A stretch of 64,000 nt of DNA, taken from assembly GCA_964586455.1 (NCBI GenBank), contig CAZPHV010000024.1, positions 1-64,000 on the forward strand. The letters run 5' to 3'. This stretch comes from Aquimonas sp964586455. GTDB lineage: Bacteria; Pseudomonadota; Gammaproteobacteria; Xanthomonadales; Xanthomonadaceae. Below, piece after piece: positions 26,101-33,281 of this stretch (its first letter is position 1; each line of letters begins with the position of its first letter). Position numbers and translations under genes: made by a program. Under the pieces are notes generated by a model. That model searched no databases, was not told the origin of the DNA, and worked only from the letters and a program-made list of their open reading frames with translations.

Positions 26101-26354
26101 GCTTCCCAATCGATCACGATCTGCGACAGCGAATGCTGCCGGCCCAGATCCAAGGTCAGACTGCTGGGCGAGACGCCGTAGTGGGACTCCCAGCGCGTGC
26201 CGGGGTTGTTGTCGATGGCATTGGCCGCCGGCTGCAGGTTGGTGCTGCCGCTGGCCGAGGCCGGCGTGATCTTGACCATCTGCGCATGCGCACCAGCGCT
26301 GAACAGCACGGCCAGCAGGCCGAGGGCGCGGAGGCCCGAGCGAAGCATTCGCAT
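23193..26354 (-). CDS. Discoidin-CBM56-CBM6-di-haem oxidoreductase, secreted
   Basis: 1053 aa. Order: signal peptide (1-24, ends AHAQ); F5/8-type discoidin domain (about 27-153; NAIDNNPGTRWES...WEVGVYG); CBM56-like beta-1,3-glucan-binding domain (about 158-245; VDIHYRINNG); about 25 Ser (248-273); CBM6 (about 276-402; EAESYTSMAG, GWIDTGDWMAYAG, GWNFNWFRIS); a second Ser linker (about 404-416); then a di-haem oxidoreductase of the DHOR/DUF1111 type (about 420-1053) with CTACH (about 697) and CAGCH (about 917). Such enzymes relate to MauG/cytochrome c peroxidases; the substrate here is unknown. Residues 1-402 match the GH16 protein almost exactly (repeat 25,148-26,343). AAAGGA lies 8 nt before the ATG. 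Probably extracellular on beta-glucan. Confidence 0.93.
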   Translation of the reverse strand: MRMLRSGLRALGLLAVLFSAGAHAQMVKITPASASGSTNLQPAANAIDNNPGTRWESHYGVSPSSLTLDLGRQHSLSQIVIDWEAANASHYTVLGSNDNSIWTQMAARTGGAFGTRRDTLALSGNYRYVRINAIQRSSGNSWGYSIWEVGVYGAQPANASGCNLGCVSALNASTLRATVSQGSVVDIHYRINNGPQQNHRMAQSGSAWTFDIGGLSSTTPVSISYTIINSSGAGQTTPWQTYTLGSLSGSSSSSSSSSSSSSSSSSSSSSSSSSAAAFSLFREAESYTSMAGVGVQASSDTGGGQNVGWIDTGDWMAYAGITIPTAGRYRVEYRVASPSGGRLSLDLNAGSVALGQVAIPATGDWQNWTTVSHTVDLNAGTFSLGVYAVQGGWNFNWFRISRVSASSSSSSSSSSSSNPSLGNIVPLYNASTVLEPAVRVQQGNRLITRIADRARDRHAKENQFQAYDHYPSFYWEHRTAGIEIIEEQFADNTASIRMNVRTQWRLNDTEAENRWFYRGIGTVAEFCDNGTMVVVDTFNYYKQRTFNCRTGQPIRRGDKLEFEISQFLDPSVPRGRAPYYGTTYLYIVGEGIVPWDIQPGTFSTPMFGGGTKDSVKIPEKAWLGGETTLPYMHSGEPDNHFLQMATNLSYQNGQPFVLGRRVHHTSFVSGAHDEHAENGVFPELAGRAGPRYVNDRCTACHVRNGRAAPEAIGQALDKWVFKVGDSLGNPHPNLGRVLQPRTTGGVSSEGQVSIASWTEANGLRSPNYQFSNGVPARFSGRIAPQLVGMGLLEAVAESTILAMEDPNDSNGDGISGRANRIPDPVTGQTRLGRFGWKAGTTSVRHQVASALNSDMGVMTSVLPNPDCGSAQTGCGASGSELADVHLDNLVKYIALLGVRPQRDINNPAVQRGEASFGSIGCAGCHRPTLQTSEHHPLAELRNQTIHPYTDLLLHDMGPGLADSLGEGLASGAEWRTAPLWGLGLSACVTGGTTTAPQGSQACTPVHSYLHDGRARTIEEAILWHGGEAEASKNAYRALSASQRQDVLRFLESL
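25148..26343. repeat. 1,196-bp near-identical repeat, copy A
   Basis: Matches 29,185-30,380 at a constant offset of 4,037 nt. I count seven mismatches, all between 25,161 and 25,305; the remaining 1,038 bp (25,306-26,343) shows none. It spans signal-peptide codons to the end of CBM6. Both ends fall at module borders. Confidence 0.95.
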
Positions 26355-26481
26355 CGTGTGTTTCCTTTGGGGTGGGCCGTCGGCTCGGACGCTACCTGGG
26401 GAGGATCAGAAGAACTTCAGCCTGGAACTCGTCAGACGTCGTGAGCCCGGCGCAGATGCGAACACACTCGCGCTGAAGCAA

Positions 26482-26508
26482 GCGCTCGCACATTTGAATT
26501 GCGAGCGC
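26482..26508 (-). terminator. Hairpin between GH5 and di-haem oxidoreductase genes
   Basis: Perfect 9-bp stem GCGCTCGCA / TGCGAGCGC with a 9-nt loop, about 42-68 nt after the GH5 stop. Possibly an intercistronic terminator; no U-tract. Confidence 0.5.
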
Positions 26509-26549
26509 ACCATCCATGGCGCGCAAGAAGCTCCAATGAATCAGAGCTT

Positions 26550-28346
26550 CTAATGAAGACGAGAAACCCGGAACCAGTTGATGTTCCAACCACCGGATAC
26601 CGCAGCCAGGCCGAAGCGATGCGGACCCGCAGCCAGATACACGTGATGTCTGACGGTCACCCACTGCTGCCAGCCGCCGGTGGTCGGAAAACTGATGCTG
26701 CCGTACACGACAGCACCACCGGCCTCCTCAAGACGAAGGCTGCCGCCTGCGCTAGCACTGGCCACGCGGTAGCTGATCTCGTACATACCGCTCGACGGAA
26801 TGCTTACCGGACTGTTGACGAAGGACAGCCAATCGCCCGGGTCGATCCAGCCAACGCTGCGACCGCCGCCAACATCGGTGGTCGGCTCAGTCTGGATTCC
26901 GGACATATAGCTGTAGTTTTCGGCACGCAGGGTAACGATCTCGGTTGGGATCGGCCCAGGCGCGATTTTGTCTATGCGCAGCCAGTTGAGATTCCAACCG
27001 CCGCTGACTGCAACCACTGCGATCTCCTGCTCCCCTGCCGGCAGTTCGACTTCGTGAGCGGCGTCAGTCCATCGCTGCCACCCGCCCGTCGCAGGCACAG
27101 CGAGGCTCCCGTACACGCGCGAACCGCCGGCCTGCTCAAGTCGAAGCCGACCGGCGCCCGACGGTGCCGCAATGCGGTAGGCCACCCTGTAGCGACCGGC
27201 CGCAGGCACTGAGATTCGATAGGTGATCCAGTCGCCAGCATCGATCCAGCCCAGATTCTGGCCGCCACCTGCATCCGTGGTCGGCTCGGCAACCACTCCC
27301 CGCATGGCGCAATAGGCCTCTGCCTGGATGAGCGCCGGCACGACCGTGACCGCGCATGGGCCGCCCGGCGGGTTGCCTGTAAGCGACGGCCAGCCTCTGA
27401 CGATCTCGCGGACCAGATTTCCGGACGCCGTGTAGTCGCCAGACGCCCAACCGCCCTGGGGATTCGCCCCCAGCCGCAGCGCGGAAGCGCCCTCATTCTT
27501 GTCGTTGAGCGCCCAGTTCGCGTGGCTGATCTTGTTGTCTCTCAAGAAATTCATCCACGCCTGGGTCTCCTGCGCGTTGACGCCGCCGTCGCCGTTGGCG
27601 TTGACAGTGCCCCACTCGGTGACGAAAAGCGGAATGCCGCGGTCCAGGGCGTATTGCGCCTTGTTTCGAAGTTCCTGCTTGTGGGTACCTGCGTAGAAGT
27701 GAAGCACGTAGGCGATGTTGCGGTAGCCGGTGATCGGGTCGTTGGCTGCAGCATCCACGTCCTGCGACCACCGCGGCGTGCCGACGACAATCAGATTGTC
27801 GGGGTCAATCGCGCGAATCGCGGCGATCACGGTCTGCGCGTAGGGCTTGATGGTCTGGCTCCACGAAACGCCCAAGGGCTCGTTGTAGATTTCGTAGATG
27901 ACGTTGTTGTGCTGCCCGTAGTCGCGGGCCATCTGCTGAAAGAACTGGACCGCGGCCTGCGTATGCCGTTCGGCATGGTGGCTGTGCCAATCGATGATGA
28001 CGTACATGTCATTGGCGATGGCCGCTTCCACCACAGTCCTGACCTTGGCCAGGTTGGCTGCAGGCTGCTCGATATAGCCGCCCGGATCTTCGACACCCAT
28101 GGCTGCGCGGATGAGCTTCGCGTTCCAGTCGGACTTCGCCGCCGCCACGGCGCCGCGGGTGTAGAACTTTTCGCCGCCCCAGCCGCTGTTACTCCAGAAC
28201 AGACTTGGGCCGGCGACGCTTCCAGGCTGCCCCCCAAACAGCACCTGATTGCCCTGGGTGCTGATCGGAGGCACCTGGGCATACGCCCACTGCGTCGACA
28301 GCAGTGCCAAGACCACCAACATCATGAGCCGCAACGATCTACACAT
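26550..28346 (-). CDS. GH5 endoglucanase with two CBM6 modules
   Basis: 598 aa. Signal peptide 1-24 (MMLVVLALLSTQWAYAQ). The GH5 catalytic domain (about 28-325) is closest by motif to the subfamily-2 endo-beta-1,4-glucanases: RAAMGVED, VIIDWHSHHAE, acid/base E156 in YEIYNEP, HFYAGTHKQ, nucleophile E244 in FVTEWGT, ANWALNDKNEG. Two CBM6 domains follow (about 338-460 and 470-598), each with EAE/RAENY...GWID.GDW...GWN.NW motifs. Secreted, expected to cleave cellulose or mixed-linkage glucan. The start at 28,346 (GGGAA about 7 nt upstream) is chosen because the signal peptide begins there; the longer frame overlaps the GH16 gene. It follows the GH16 gene by 89 nt, probably in the same transcript. 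Confidence 0.94.
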   Translation of the reverse strand: MCRSLRLMMLVVLALLSTQWAYAQVPPISTQGNQVLFGGQPGSVAGPSLFWSNSGWGGEKFYTRGAVAAAKSDWNAKLIRAAMGVEDPGGYIEQPAANLAKVRTVVEAAIANDMYVIIDWHSHHAERHTQAAVQFFQQMARDYGQHNNVIYEIYNEPLGVSWSQTIKPYAQTVIAAIRAIDPDNLIVVGTPRWSQDVDAAANDPITGYRNIAYVLHFYAGTHKQELRNKAQYALDRGIPLFVTEWGTVNANGDGGVNAQETQAWMNFLRDNKISHANWALNDKNEGASALRLGANPQGGWASGDYTASGNLVREIVRGWPSLTGNPPGGPCAVTVVPALIQAEAYCAMRGVVAEPTTDAGGGQNLGWIDAGDWITYRISVPAAGRYRVAYRIAAPSGAGRLRLEQAGGSRVYGSLAVPATGGWQRWTDAAHEVELPAGEQEIAVVAVSGGWNLNWLRIDKIAPGPIPTEIVTLRAENYSYMSGIQTEPTTDVGGGRSVGWIDPGDWLSFVNSPVSIPSSGMYEISYRVASASAGGSLRLEEAGGAVVYGSISFPTTGGWQQWVTVRHHVYLAAGPHRFGLAAVSGGWNINWFRVSRLH

Positions 28347-28435
28347 GTTTAGTTCCCAGTGGTTCTTGGAGATGCGCGCTTCATCGAATCGGCCATCCCT
28401 TTCCGACGAAGCAGACTGATCTGCCGGATCGACAG

Positions 28436-30511
28436 CTAGCGGTACACGCGGATGTAGTCCACCTGCATGCGCTGAGGGAAGTTGCCTGCGTCGGGGCTGC
28501 CGGGCCAAGAGCCGCCGACGGCGACGTTCAACAGCAGGAAGAAGGGTTGATCGAACACCCAGGCGCCCCGCGTCTGAACCTGCGCACGCGTTACGCTATA
28601 GAACTGGTTTCCGTCGACGAACCAGCGGATGCCGTTCGCATCCCACTCCACCGCGTAGACGCGGTAGCGATTGCTGACAAGCTCCCCAACGTTATGGGTG
28701 CCAATGAAGGGCGTATTGCCCGAGTAGCCAGGGCCGTGGATCGCGCCGTGGGTCAGGGTGGGCTCAAAGCCGACATGCTCCATGATGTCGATCTCGCCGC
28801 TTTGCGGCCAACCCACCTGGCCCAGGTTGTTGCCCAGCATCCAGAACGCGGGCCAGATGCCCTGCGTGTGAGGCAGCTTGATTCGAGCTTCGATGCGGCC
28901 GTACTGGAAGGAGCGCTTTCCGCGGGTGACCATGCGGGCCGAGGTGTAGGAGCAGCGGCCGTACCAGCATCCGTAGTTGCTGGGGTTCTCTCGGCGGGCT
29001 TCGATCACCAGCACATTGCTGCCGACCGCCGGGTCGAACTGGATGGAGGCATTCTGGCCATTGGTGTAGTACTGCAGTTCGTTGTTGCCGCCGCCGTCGC
29101 CGTTGACCTCGAAGCTCCAGCTGTTGCCATCAATCCTGTCGAACTCGTCCGCCCATACCAGCTCGCGTGCCGGCGGTGCAGCAGCGCGGCTGATGCGGAA
29201 CCAGTTGAAGTTCCAACCGCCCTGCACTGCATACACGCCCAAGCTGAAGGTTCCGGCGTTCAAATCGACCGTGTGCGAGACCGTGGTCCAGTTCTGCCAG
29301 TTGCCTGTGGCCGGAATCGCGACCTGCCCCAGAGCGACGCTACCGGCATTGAGATCCAGCGACAGCCGCCCACCGCTGGGGCTGGCCACGCGGTACTCCA
29401 CCCGATAGCGCCCAGCCGTCGGGATCGTGATGCCGGCGTAGGCCATCCAGTCGCCTGTATCGATCCATCCGACGTTTTGCCCGCCGCCGGTGTCGCTGGA
29501 AGCCTGCACGCCCACACCGGCCATGCTGGTGTAGGACTCGGCCTCACGGAACAGACTGAAGGCCGCGGCCGAGCTGCTGCTGGAAGAACTGCTGCTGGAC
29601 GAGCTGCTTGAAGAACTGCTGGAACTGCTGGAACTGCTGGAACTGCCCGAAAGGCTACCGAGAGTGTAGGTCTGCCAGGGCGTGGTCTGGCCCGCACCGC
29701 TGCTGTTGATGATCGTGTAACTGATGCTGACCGGGGTGGTCGAACTCAGACCTCCGATGTCGAAGGTCCACGCACTACCGCTCTGCGCCATCCGATGGTT
29801 CTGCTGAGGACCATTGTTGATGCGGTAGTGGATGTCGACCACGCTGCCCTGCGACACCGTCGCACGCAGCGTGCTCGCATTCAGCGCCGACACGCAGCCC
29901 AGGTTGCAGCCGCTCGCATTCGCCGGCTGTGCCCCGTACACACCCACTTCCCAGATCGAATAGCCCCAGCTGTTGCCGCTGCTGCGCTGGATGGCGTTGA
30001 TCCGGACATAGCGGTAGTTTCCGCTCAGCGCCAGCGTGTCCCTGCGCGTGCCGAACGCGCCGCCGGTGCGCGCGGCCATCTGCGTCCAGATGCTGTTGTC
30101 GTTCGAGCCCAGCACTGTGTAGTGGGACGCGTTCGCCGCTTCCCAATCGATCACGATCTGCGACAGCGAATGCTGCCGGCCCAGATCCAAGGTCAGACTG
30201 CTGGGCGAGACGCCGTAGTGGGACTCCCAGCGCGTGCCGGGGTTGTTGTCGATGGCATTGGCCGCCGGCTGCAGGTTGGTGCTGCCGCTGGCCGAGGCCG
30301 GCGTGATCTTGACCATCTGCGCATGCGCACCAGCGCTGAACAGCACGGCCAGCAGGCCGAGGGCGCGGAGGCCCGAGCGAGTGGCCAGCTTCGCGCAAAC
30401 TGCGGCCGCAGCTGCCTCACCCCCTTGGCGAACCAGAGATGGCAGAAGTTTGTTTGACAGCGATGTCAATATTGAGCCAAGGGAAAGGGAAGCTGGGCTA
30501 GCGCTCGACAT
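28436..30511 (-). CDS. GH16 laminarinase with discoidin, CBM56 and CBM6 modules
   Basis: 691 aa from the ATG at 30,511. A hydrophobic signal-peptide core lies at about 45-64, then discoidin (about 67-193), CBM56-like (about 198-285), about 25 Ser (288-312), CBM6 (about 316-441) and GH16 (about 446-691). The GH16 active site is GEIDIMEH (about 571-578; ExDxxE) with PAFWMLGNN and ARMVTRGKRSFQYGRIEARIK, typical of endo-beta-1,3-glucanases. The usual start seen in the sister gene is lost: identity to 23,193-26,354 stops inside the signal peptide at 30,380. The only upstream in-frame ATGs (30,511, 30,577) give a 44-residue or longer n-region and lack a good Shine-Dalgarno. The true start is therefore uncertain. 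Confidence 0.9.
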   Translation of the reverse strand: MSSASPASLSLGSILTSLSNKLLPSLVRQGGEAAAAAVCAKLATRSGLRALGLLAVLFSAGAHAQMVKITPASASGSTNLQPAANAIDNNPGTRWESHYGVSPSSLTLDLGRQHSLSQIVIDWEAANASHYTVLGSNDNSIWTQMAARTGGAFGTRRDTLALSGNYRYVRINAIQRSSGNSWGYSIWEVGVYGAQPANASGCNLGCVSALNASTLRATVSQGSVVDIHYRINNGPQQNHRMAQSGSAWTFDIGGLSSTTPVSISYTIINSSGAGQTTPWQTYTLGSLSGSSSSSSSSSSSSSSSSSSSSSSSSSAAAFSLFREAESYTSMAGVGVQASSDTGGGQNVGWIDTGDWMAYAGITIPTAGRYRVEYRVASPSGGRLSLDLNAGSVALGQVAIPATGNWQNWTTVSHTVDLNAGTFSLGVYAVQGGWNFNWFRISRAAAPPARELVWADEFDRIDGNSWSFEVNGDGGGNNELQYYTNGQNASIQFDPAVGSNVLVIEARRENPSNYGCWYGRCSYTSARMVTRGKRSFQYGRIEARIKLPHTQGIWPAFWMLGNNLGQVGWPQSGEIDIMEHVGFEPTLTHGAIHGPGYSGNTPFIGTHNVGELVSNRYRVYAVEWDANGIRWFVDGNQFYSVTRAQVQTRGAWVFDQPFFLLLNVAVGGSWPGSPDAGNFPQRMQVDYIRVYR
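29185..30380. repeat. 1,196-bp near-identical repeat, copy B
   Basis: Copy of 25,148-26,343 (see there) in the GH16 gene. The mismatches lie only at 29,198-29,342. At 30,380 the match ends abruptly: copy A continues into its ATG and ribosome-binding site, whereas copy B continues into unrelated sequence. Confidence 0.95.
30455..30468. promoter_or_regulatory. Operator-like TGACAGCGATGTCA
   Basis: Pseudo-palindrome of the form TGAyAnCGnTrTCA, typical of LacI-family operators with a central CG. A near-identical site (TGACAGCGATATCA) is 204 nt further upstream of GH16. This one falls inside the first 20 codons if GH16 starts at 30,511. Confidence 0.5.
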
Positions 30512-31341
30512 GGACTGGTATCCAGGTATGGGTGGGGATGCCCCGACAGCGGGAGCGAGAGGACGTGAAAGGATCAACCCGGCTCAGCGGCTTTGCCGAG
30601 GCGAGTACTGTTGCCCGGCGTGACGGTCATTTCACATCACCTACAATTTCGGCCGCTGTGACAGCGATATCAGAATATCAATGTGACTTTTTGTGTCAAG
30701 GGGTTCGACCCACAGCCGAACCGCATCGAGCCCGACGTGTCCCGAAACCTGCCCGGAGGTTTGCTGCCAAAGGGATGTTCCGGGCCAGCCTTGGTTCGCC
30801 TCAAACCGACCTCGCGCCCAACTTGTACAGAACCCGCTTGACTCAGCGCGGCAAGCAACCCGAGCACGTGGTGCAGGCTCGGGCAGCGAACGAACTGCCG
30901 CGATGCACCCTCGCACCTCCGGTTCGAAGGCATGAATGCGCAAGGGACACTCATGGGCTCGACTGGGCTGCCGACCTCGATCCGTTTCGGTGCTCGCAGC
31001 GCGGACTCGCGAGAGTGCACAGCTCTCGCTTCGGAACTGCAAACCAAGCGCTGGCCCCGGATCCGCAATGACAGCCAGTACGGGCCTCCCAGCCACGCAC
31101 TTGCCCGGGAACGGGAAAGGCCCGAGAGAAACCCCTTGCCGCGATTCGCAACCAGGGCTTGCATTGGTGAGACATCTGAGGAGAGACGCACGCCACTTCC
31201 CACACCACGGGTGCGACACGAGTTGGGGCGATAGCCGGCAGGTCCTCCCCACCTGGTGAAGCCATCAGGGACTCTGAATGGGGGAGTCCTCGGGTCGGCC
31301 ACGACAGACCAAAACGGGCCTCGTGGACCTGAGCCGGTGCT
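30512..31341. other. Divergent intergenic region, GH16 versus Mla operon
   Basis: 830 nt with several open frames, none convincing. Expected to hold promoters for the minus-strand glucanase genes and the plus-strand lipid transporter. Operator-like site at 30,659-30,672. Confidence 0.55.
30659..30672. promoter_or_regulatory. Operator-like TGACAGCGATATCA
   Basis: Shares 13 of 14 positions with the site at 30,455-30,468. Two matching pseudo-palindromes upstream of a glucanase gene fit control by a sugar-responsive LacI-type repressor, but no such regulator is encoded in this window. Confidence 0.5.
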
Positions 31342-32481
31342 ATGTTGCTGCACATGCCAGAAGCATCCAGCCTGCCCCCCCGTATCGAGCGCAACGCGCA
31401 TGGCCTCGCCCTGCGCGGCGACTGGACACTCGCGAATGCGCGACCACTGGCGGCGGCCGAAGCTGCGCTCGGGCGAATAGAGGGCGAGGTCGAGTTCGAC
31501 TGCACCGATCTGGCTCGGCTCGATACCTGCGGGGCGCTGATCGTGCTGCGGCTGCTGAAGCGGGCCGGCCAGGACAGTGCGACCGACCGACTGAAGGGCA
31601 TCCGCGCCGCCGATGCCGATCTACTGCGTCTACTGATTGAGCGTCGCAGCGCGGCATCCGTGCCCACGCCAAAAGCGCAGGGCTTCATCGCCTTGATGGC
31701 GCGCATGGGCGCTGCGCTTGAATCCTTCTGGACAGACTCCCGTCAGCTTCTGGGCTTCGTCGGGCTGACGCTGGCTACGCTTGCCAAGGTTCTGACGGGG
31801 CGCCGTCGCCTGCGCATGACCTCAACAGTCTTCCATATGGAGCAGACCGGCCTGGATGCCGTACCGATCGTTGCGCTGCTGACCTTTCTGGTTGGTTCGG
31901 TGGTGGCCTTCCTTGGCGCCACCGTGCTGCGTGACTTTGGCGCTTCGATCTTCACCGTCGAACTGGTGGCCTATTCCTTCCTGCGCGAGTTCGGCGTGCT
32001 GCTCACCGCGATCCTGCTGGCCGGACGCTCCGGCAGCGCGTTCACCGCACAGATCGGCTCGATGAAAAGCCGCGAGGAACTCGACGCGATCCGCGCGCTT
32101 GGCCTGGATGCGATCGAATTGCTGGTGCTGCCGCGCCTTCTGGCCCTGATGGTGATGCTGCCGCTACTGACCTTCATCGGCATGATCAGCGGCCTACTGG
32201 GCGGCGCACTGGTCGGTTCGGCCGCGCTCGACATCAGCCCGGGCATGTTCGTCAGCCGCCTCTACGAGATGACCGAGATCCGGCACTTCTGGGTCGGCAT
32301 GGTCAAGGCGCCGATCTTCGCCTTCCTCATCGCCGTGGTCGGCTGCCTGGAGGGCATGAAGGTCGCTGGCAGCGCGGAGTCTGTCGGCCGCCACACCACC
32401 TCGGCCGTGGTGCAGTCGATCTTCCTGGTGATCGTGTTCGACGCGCTGTTCGCCCTGTTCTTCATGGAGCTGGGCGTATGA
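31342..32481 (+). CDS. MlaE-type ABC permease with N-terminal STAS domain
   Basis: 379 aa. Residues 10-105 form a STAS domain (HGLALRGDWTL, VEFDCTDLARLDTCGALIVL), the role played by separate MlaB in enterics. Residues 115-379 are the MlaE/TTG2 permease with about five TM helices (VALLTFLVGSVVAFLGA, RSGSAFTAQIGSMK, EELDAIRALGLD). It is the inner-membrane channel of an MCE-type lipid transporter moving phospholipid or another hydrophobic compound between the membranes. Two ATGs (31,342 and 31,354) are possible; neither has a strong ribosome-binding site. It overlaps the ATPase gene by 4 nt (ATGA). Confidence 0.94.
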   Translation: MLLHMPEASSLPPRIERNAHGLALRGDWTLANARPLAAAEAALGRIEGEVEFDCTDLARLDTCGALIVLRLLKRAGQDSATDRLKGIRAADADLLRLLIERRSAASVPTPKAQGFIALMARMGAALESFWTDSRQLLGFVGLTLATLAKVLTGRRRLRMTSTVFHMEQTGLDAVPIVALLTFLVGSVVAFLGATVLRDFGASIFTVELVAYSFLREFGVLLTAILLAGRSGSAFTAQIGSMKSREELDAIRALGLDAIELLVLPRLLALMVMLPLLTFIGMISGLLGGALVGSAALDISPGMFVSRLYEMTEIRHFWVGMVKAPIFAFLIAVVGCLEGMKVAGSAESVGRHTTSAVVQSIFLVIVFDALFALFFMELGV

Positions 32482-33278
32482 GCTCGGATACCAGCGGCCA
32501 GCGTGAGGCCGTGATCCAGGTGCGCGGCCTGGTTTCGACGTTCGGCACACAGCGCGTGCACGATGGTGTCGATCTCGATCTGTTCCGCGGTGAGGTCCTG
32601 GGCGTGATCGGCGGTTCGGGCGCCGGCAAGTCGGTCCTGCTGCGTTCGATCGTCGGTCTCAAGCGTCCCGACGGCGGCAGCGTTCGACTGTTCGGCGACG
32701 ATACGACGCATCTTGATGAAGAGGCCCGACGCCCCTACGAGCGGCGCTTCGGGCTGCTGTTCCAGGACGGTGCCCTGTTCTCATCGCTGACCGTGATCGA
32801 GAACGTCAAGGTGCCGCTGCTCGAGTACTACGACCTGCCTGCCGACCTGCTCGAAGAGCTGGCCCTGCTCAAGATTCGCCTGGCCGGCCTGCCGGCCGAT
32901 GCCGCGCACAAATATCCAAGCCAGCTTTCAGGCGGAATGCGCAAGCGCGCCGGATTGGCGCGCGCGCTGGCGCTGGATCCCGAGATCCTTTTCCTGGATG
33001 AACCCACCTCCGGCCTGGATCCGATTGGCGCCGCCGATTTCGACGCGCTGATCCGCACCTTGAGTGCAGCGTTGGGCTTCAGCGTGTTCCTGGTCACCCA
33101 CGACCTCGACAGCCTGTATGCGATCTGCGACCGCGTGGCCGTGCTCGCCGATGCCCGCGTGCAGATTGTGGACACGGTCGAAGTCGTCGAAGCGCATCCG
33201 CACCCGTGGATTCGCGAATGCTTCACTGGGCCGCGCGGACGCAATGCGCGCGCACAGACATTGGCCACAAGGAGCTGA
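32478..33278 (+). CDS. MlaF-type ABC ATPase
   Basis: 266 aa. ATP-hydrolysing subunit of the MCE lipid transporter. Walker A GGSGAGKS (about 45-52), Q-loop LLFQDGALF, signature LSGGMRKRAGLARAL (about 148-162), Walker B EILFLDEPTSGLDP, H-loop VTHD. The Met-Arg-Lys-Arg after the signature is typical of the MlaF/TTG2A group. Four-nt overlap with the permease gene and 3 nt before the MCE gene. Confidence 0.95.
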   Translation: MSSDTSGQREAVIQVRGLVSTFGTQRVHDGVDLDLFRGEVLGVIGGSGAGKSVLLRSIVGLKRPDGGSVRLFGDDTTHLDEEARRPYERRFGLLFQDGALFSSLTVIENVKVPLLEYYDLPADLLEELALLKIRLAGLPADAAHKYPSQLSGGMRKRAGLARALALDPEILFLDEPTSGLDPIGAADFDALIRTLSAALGFSVFLVTHDLDSLYAICDRVAVLADARVQIVDTVEVVEAHPHPWIRECFTGPRGRNARAQTLATRS

Positions 33279-33281
33279 GCC

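Noticed and set aside
25148..30380. Transposon or IS flanking the two repeat copies
   Set aside because: No transposase, terminal inverted repeats or target-site duplications; boundaries match protein modules instead.
30193..30420. GTG-initiated frame overlapping the GH16 signal peptide, out of frame
   Set aside because: It cannot produce the mature GH16 protein; the repeat-derived frame is the functional one.
30641..31252. Minus-strand frame of about 200 codons upstream of GH16
   Set aside because: Cys/Arg-rich, no recognisable domain; region better explained as promoter DNA.
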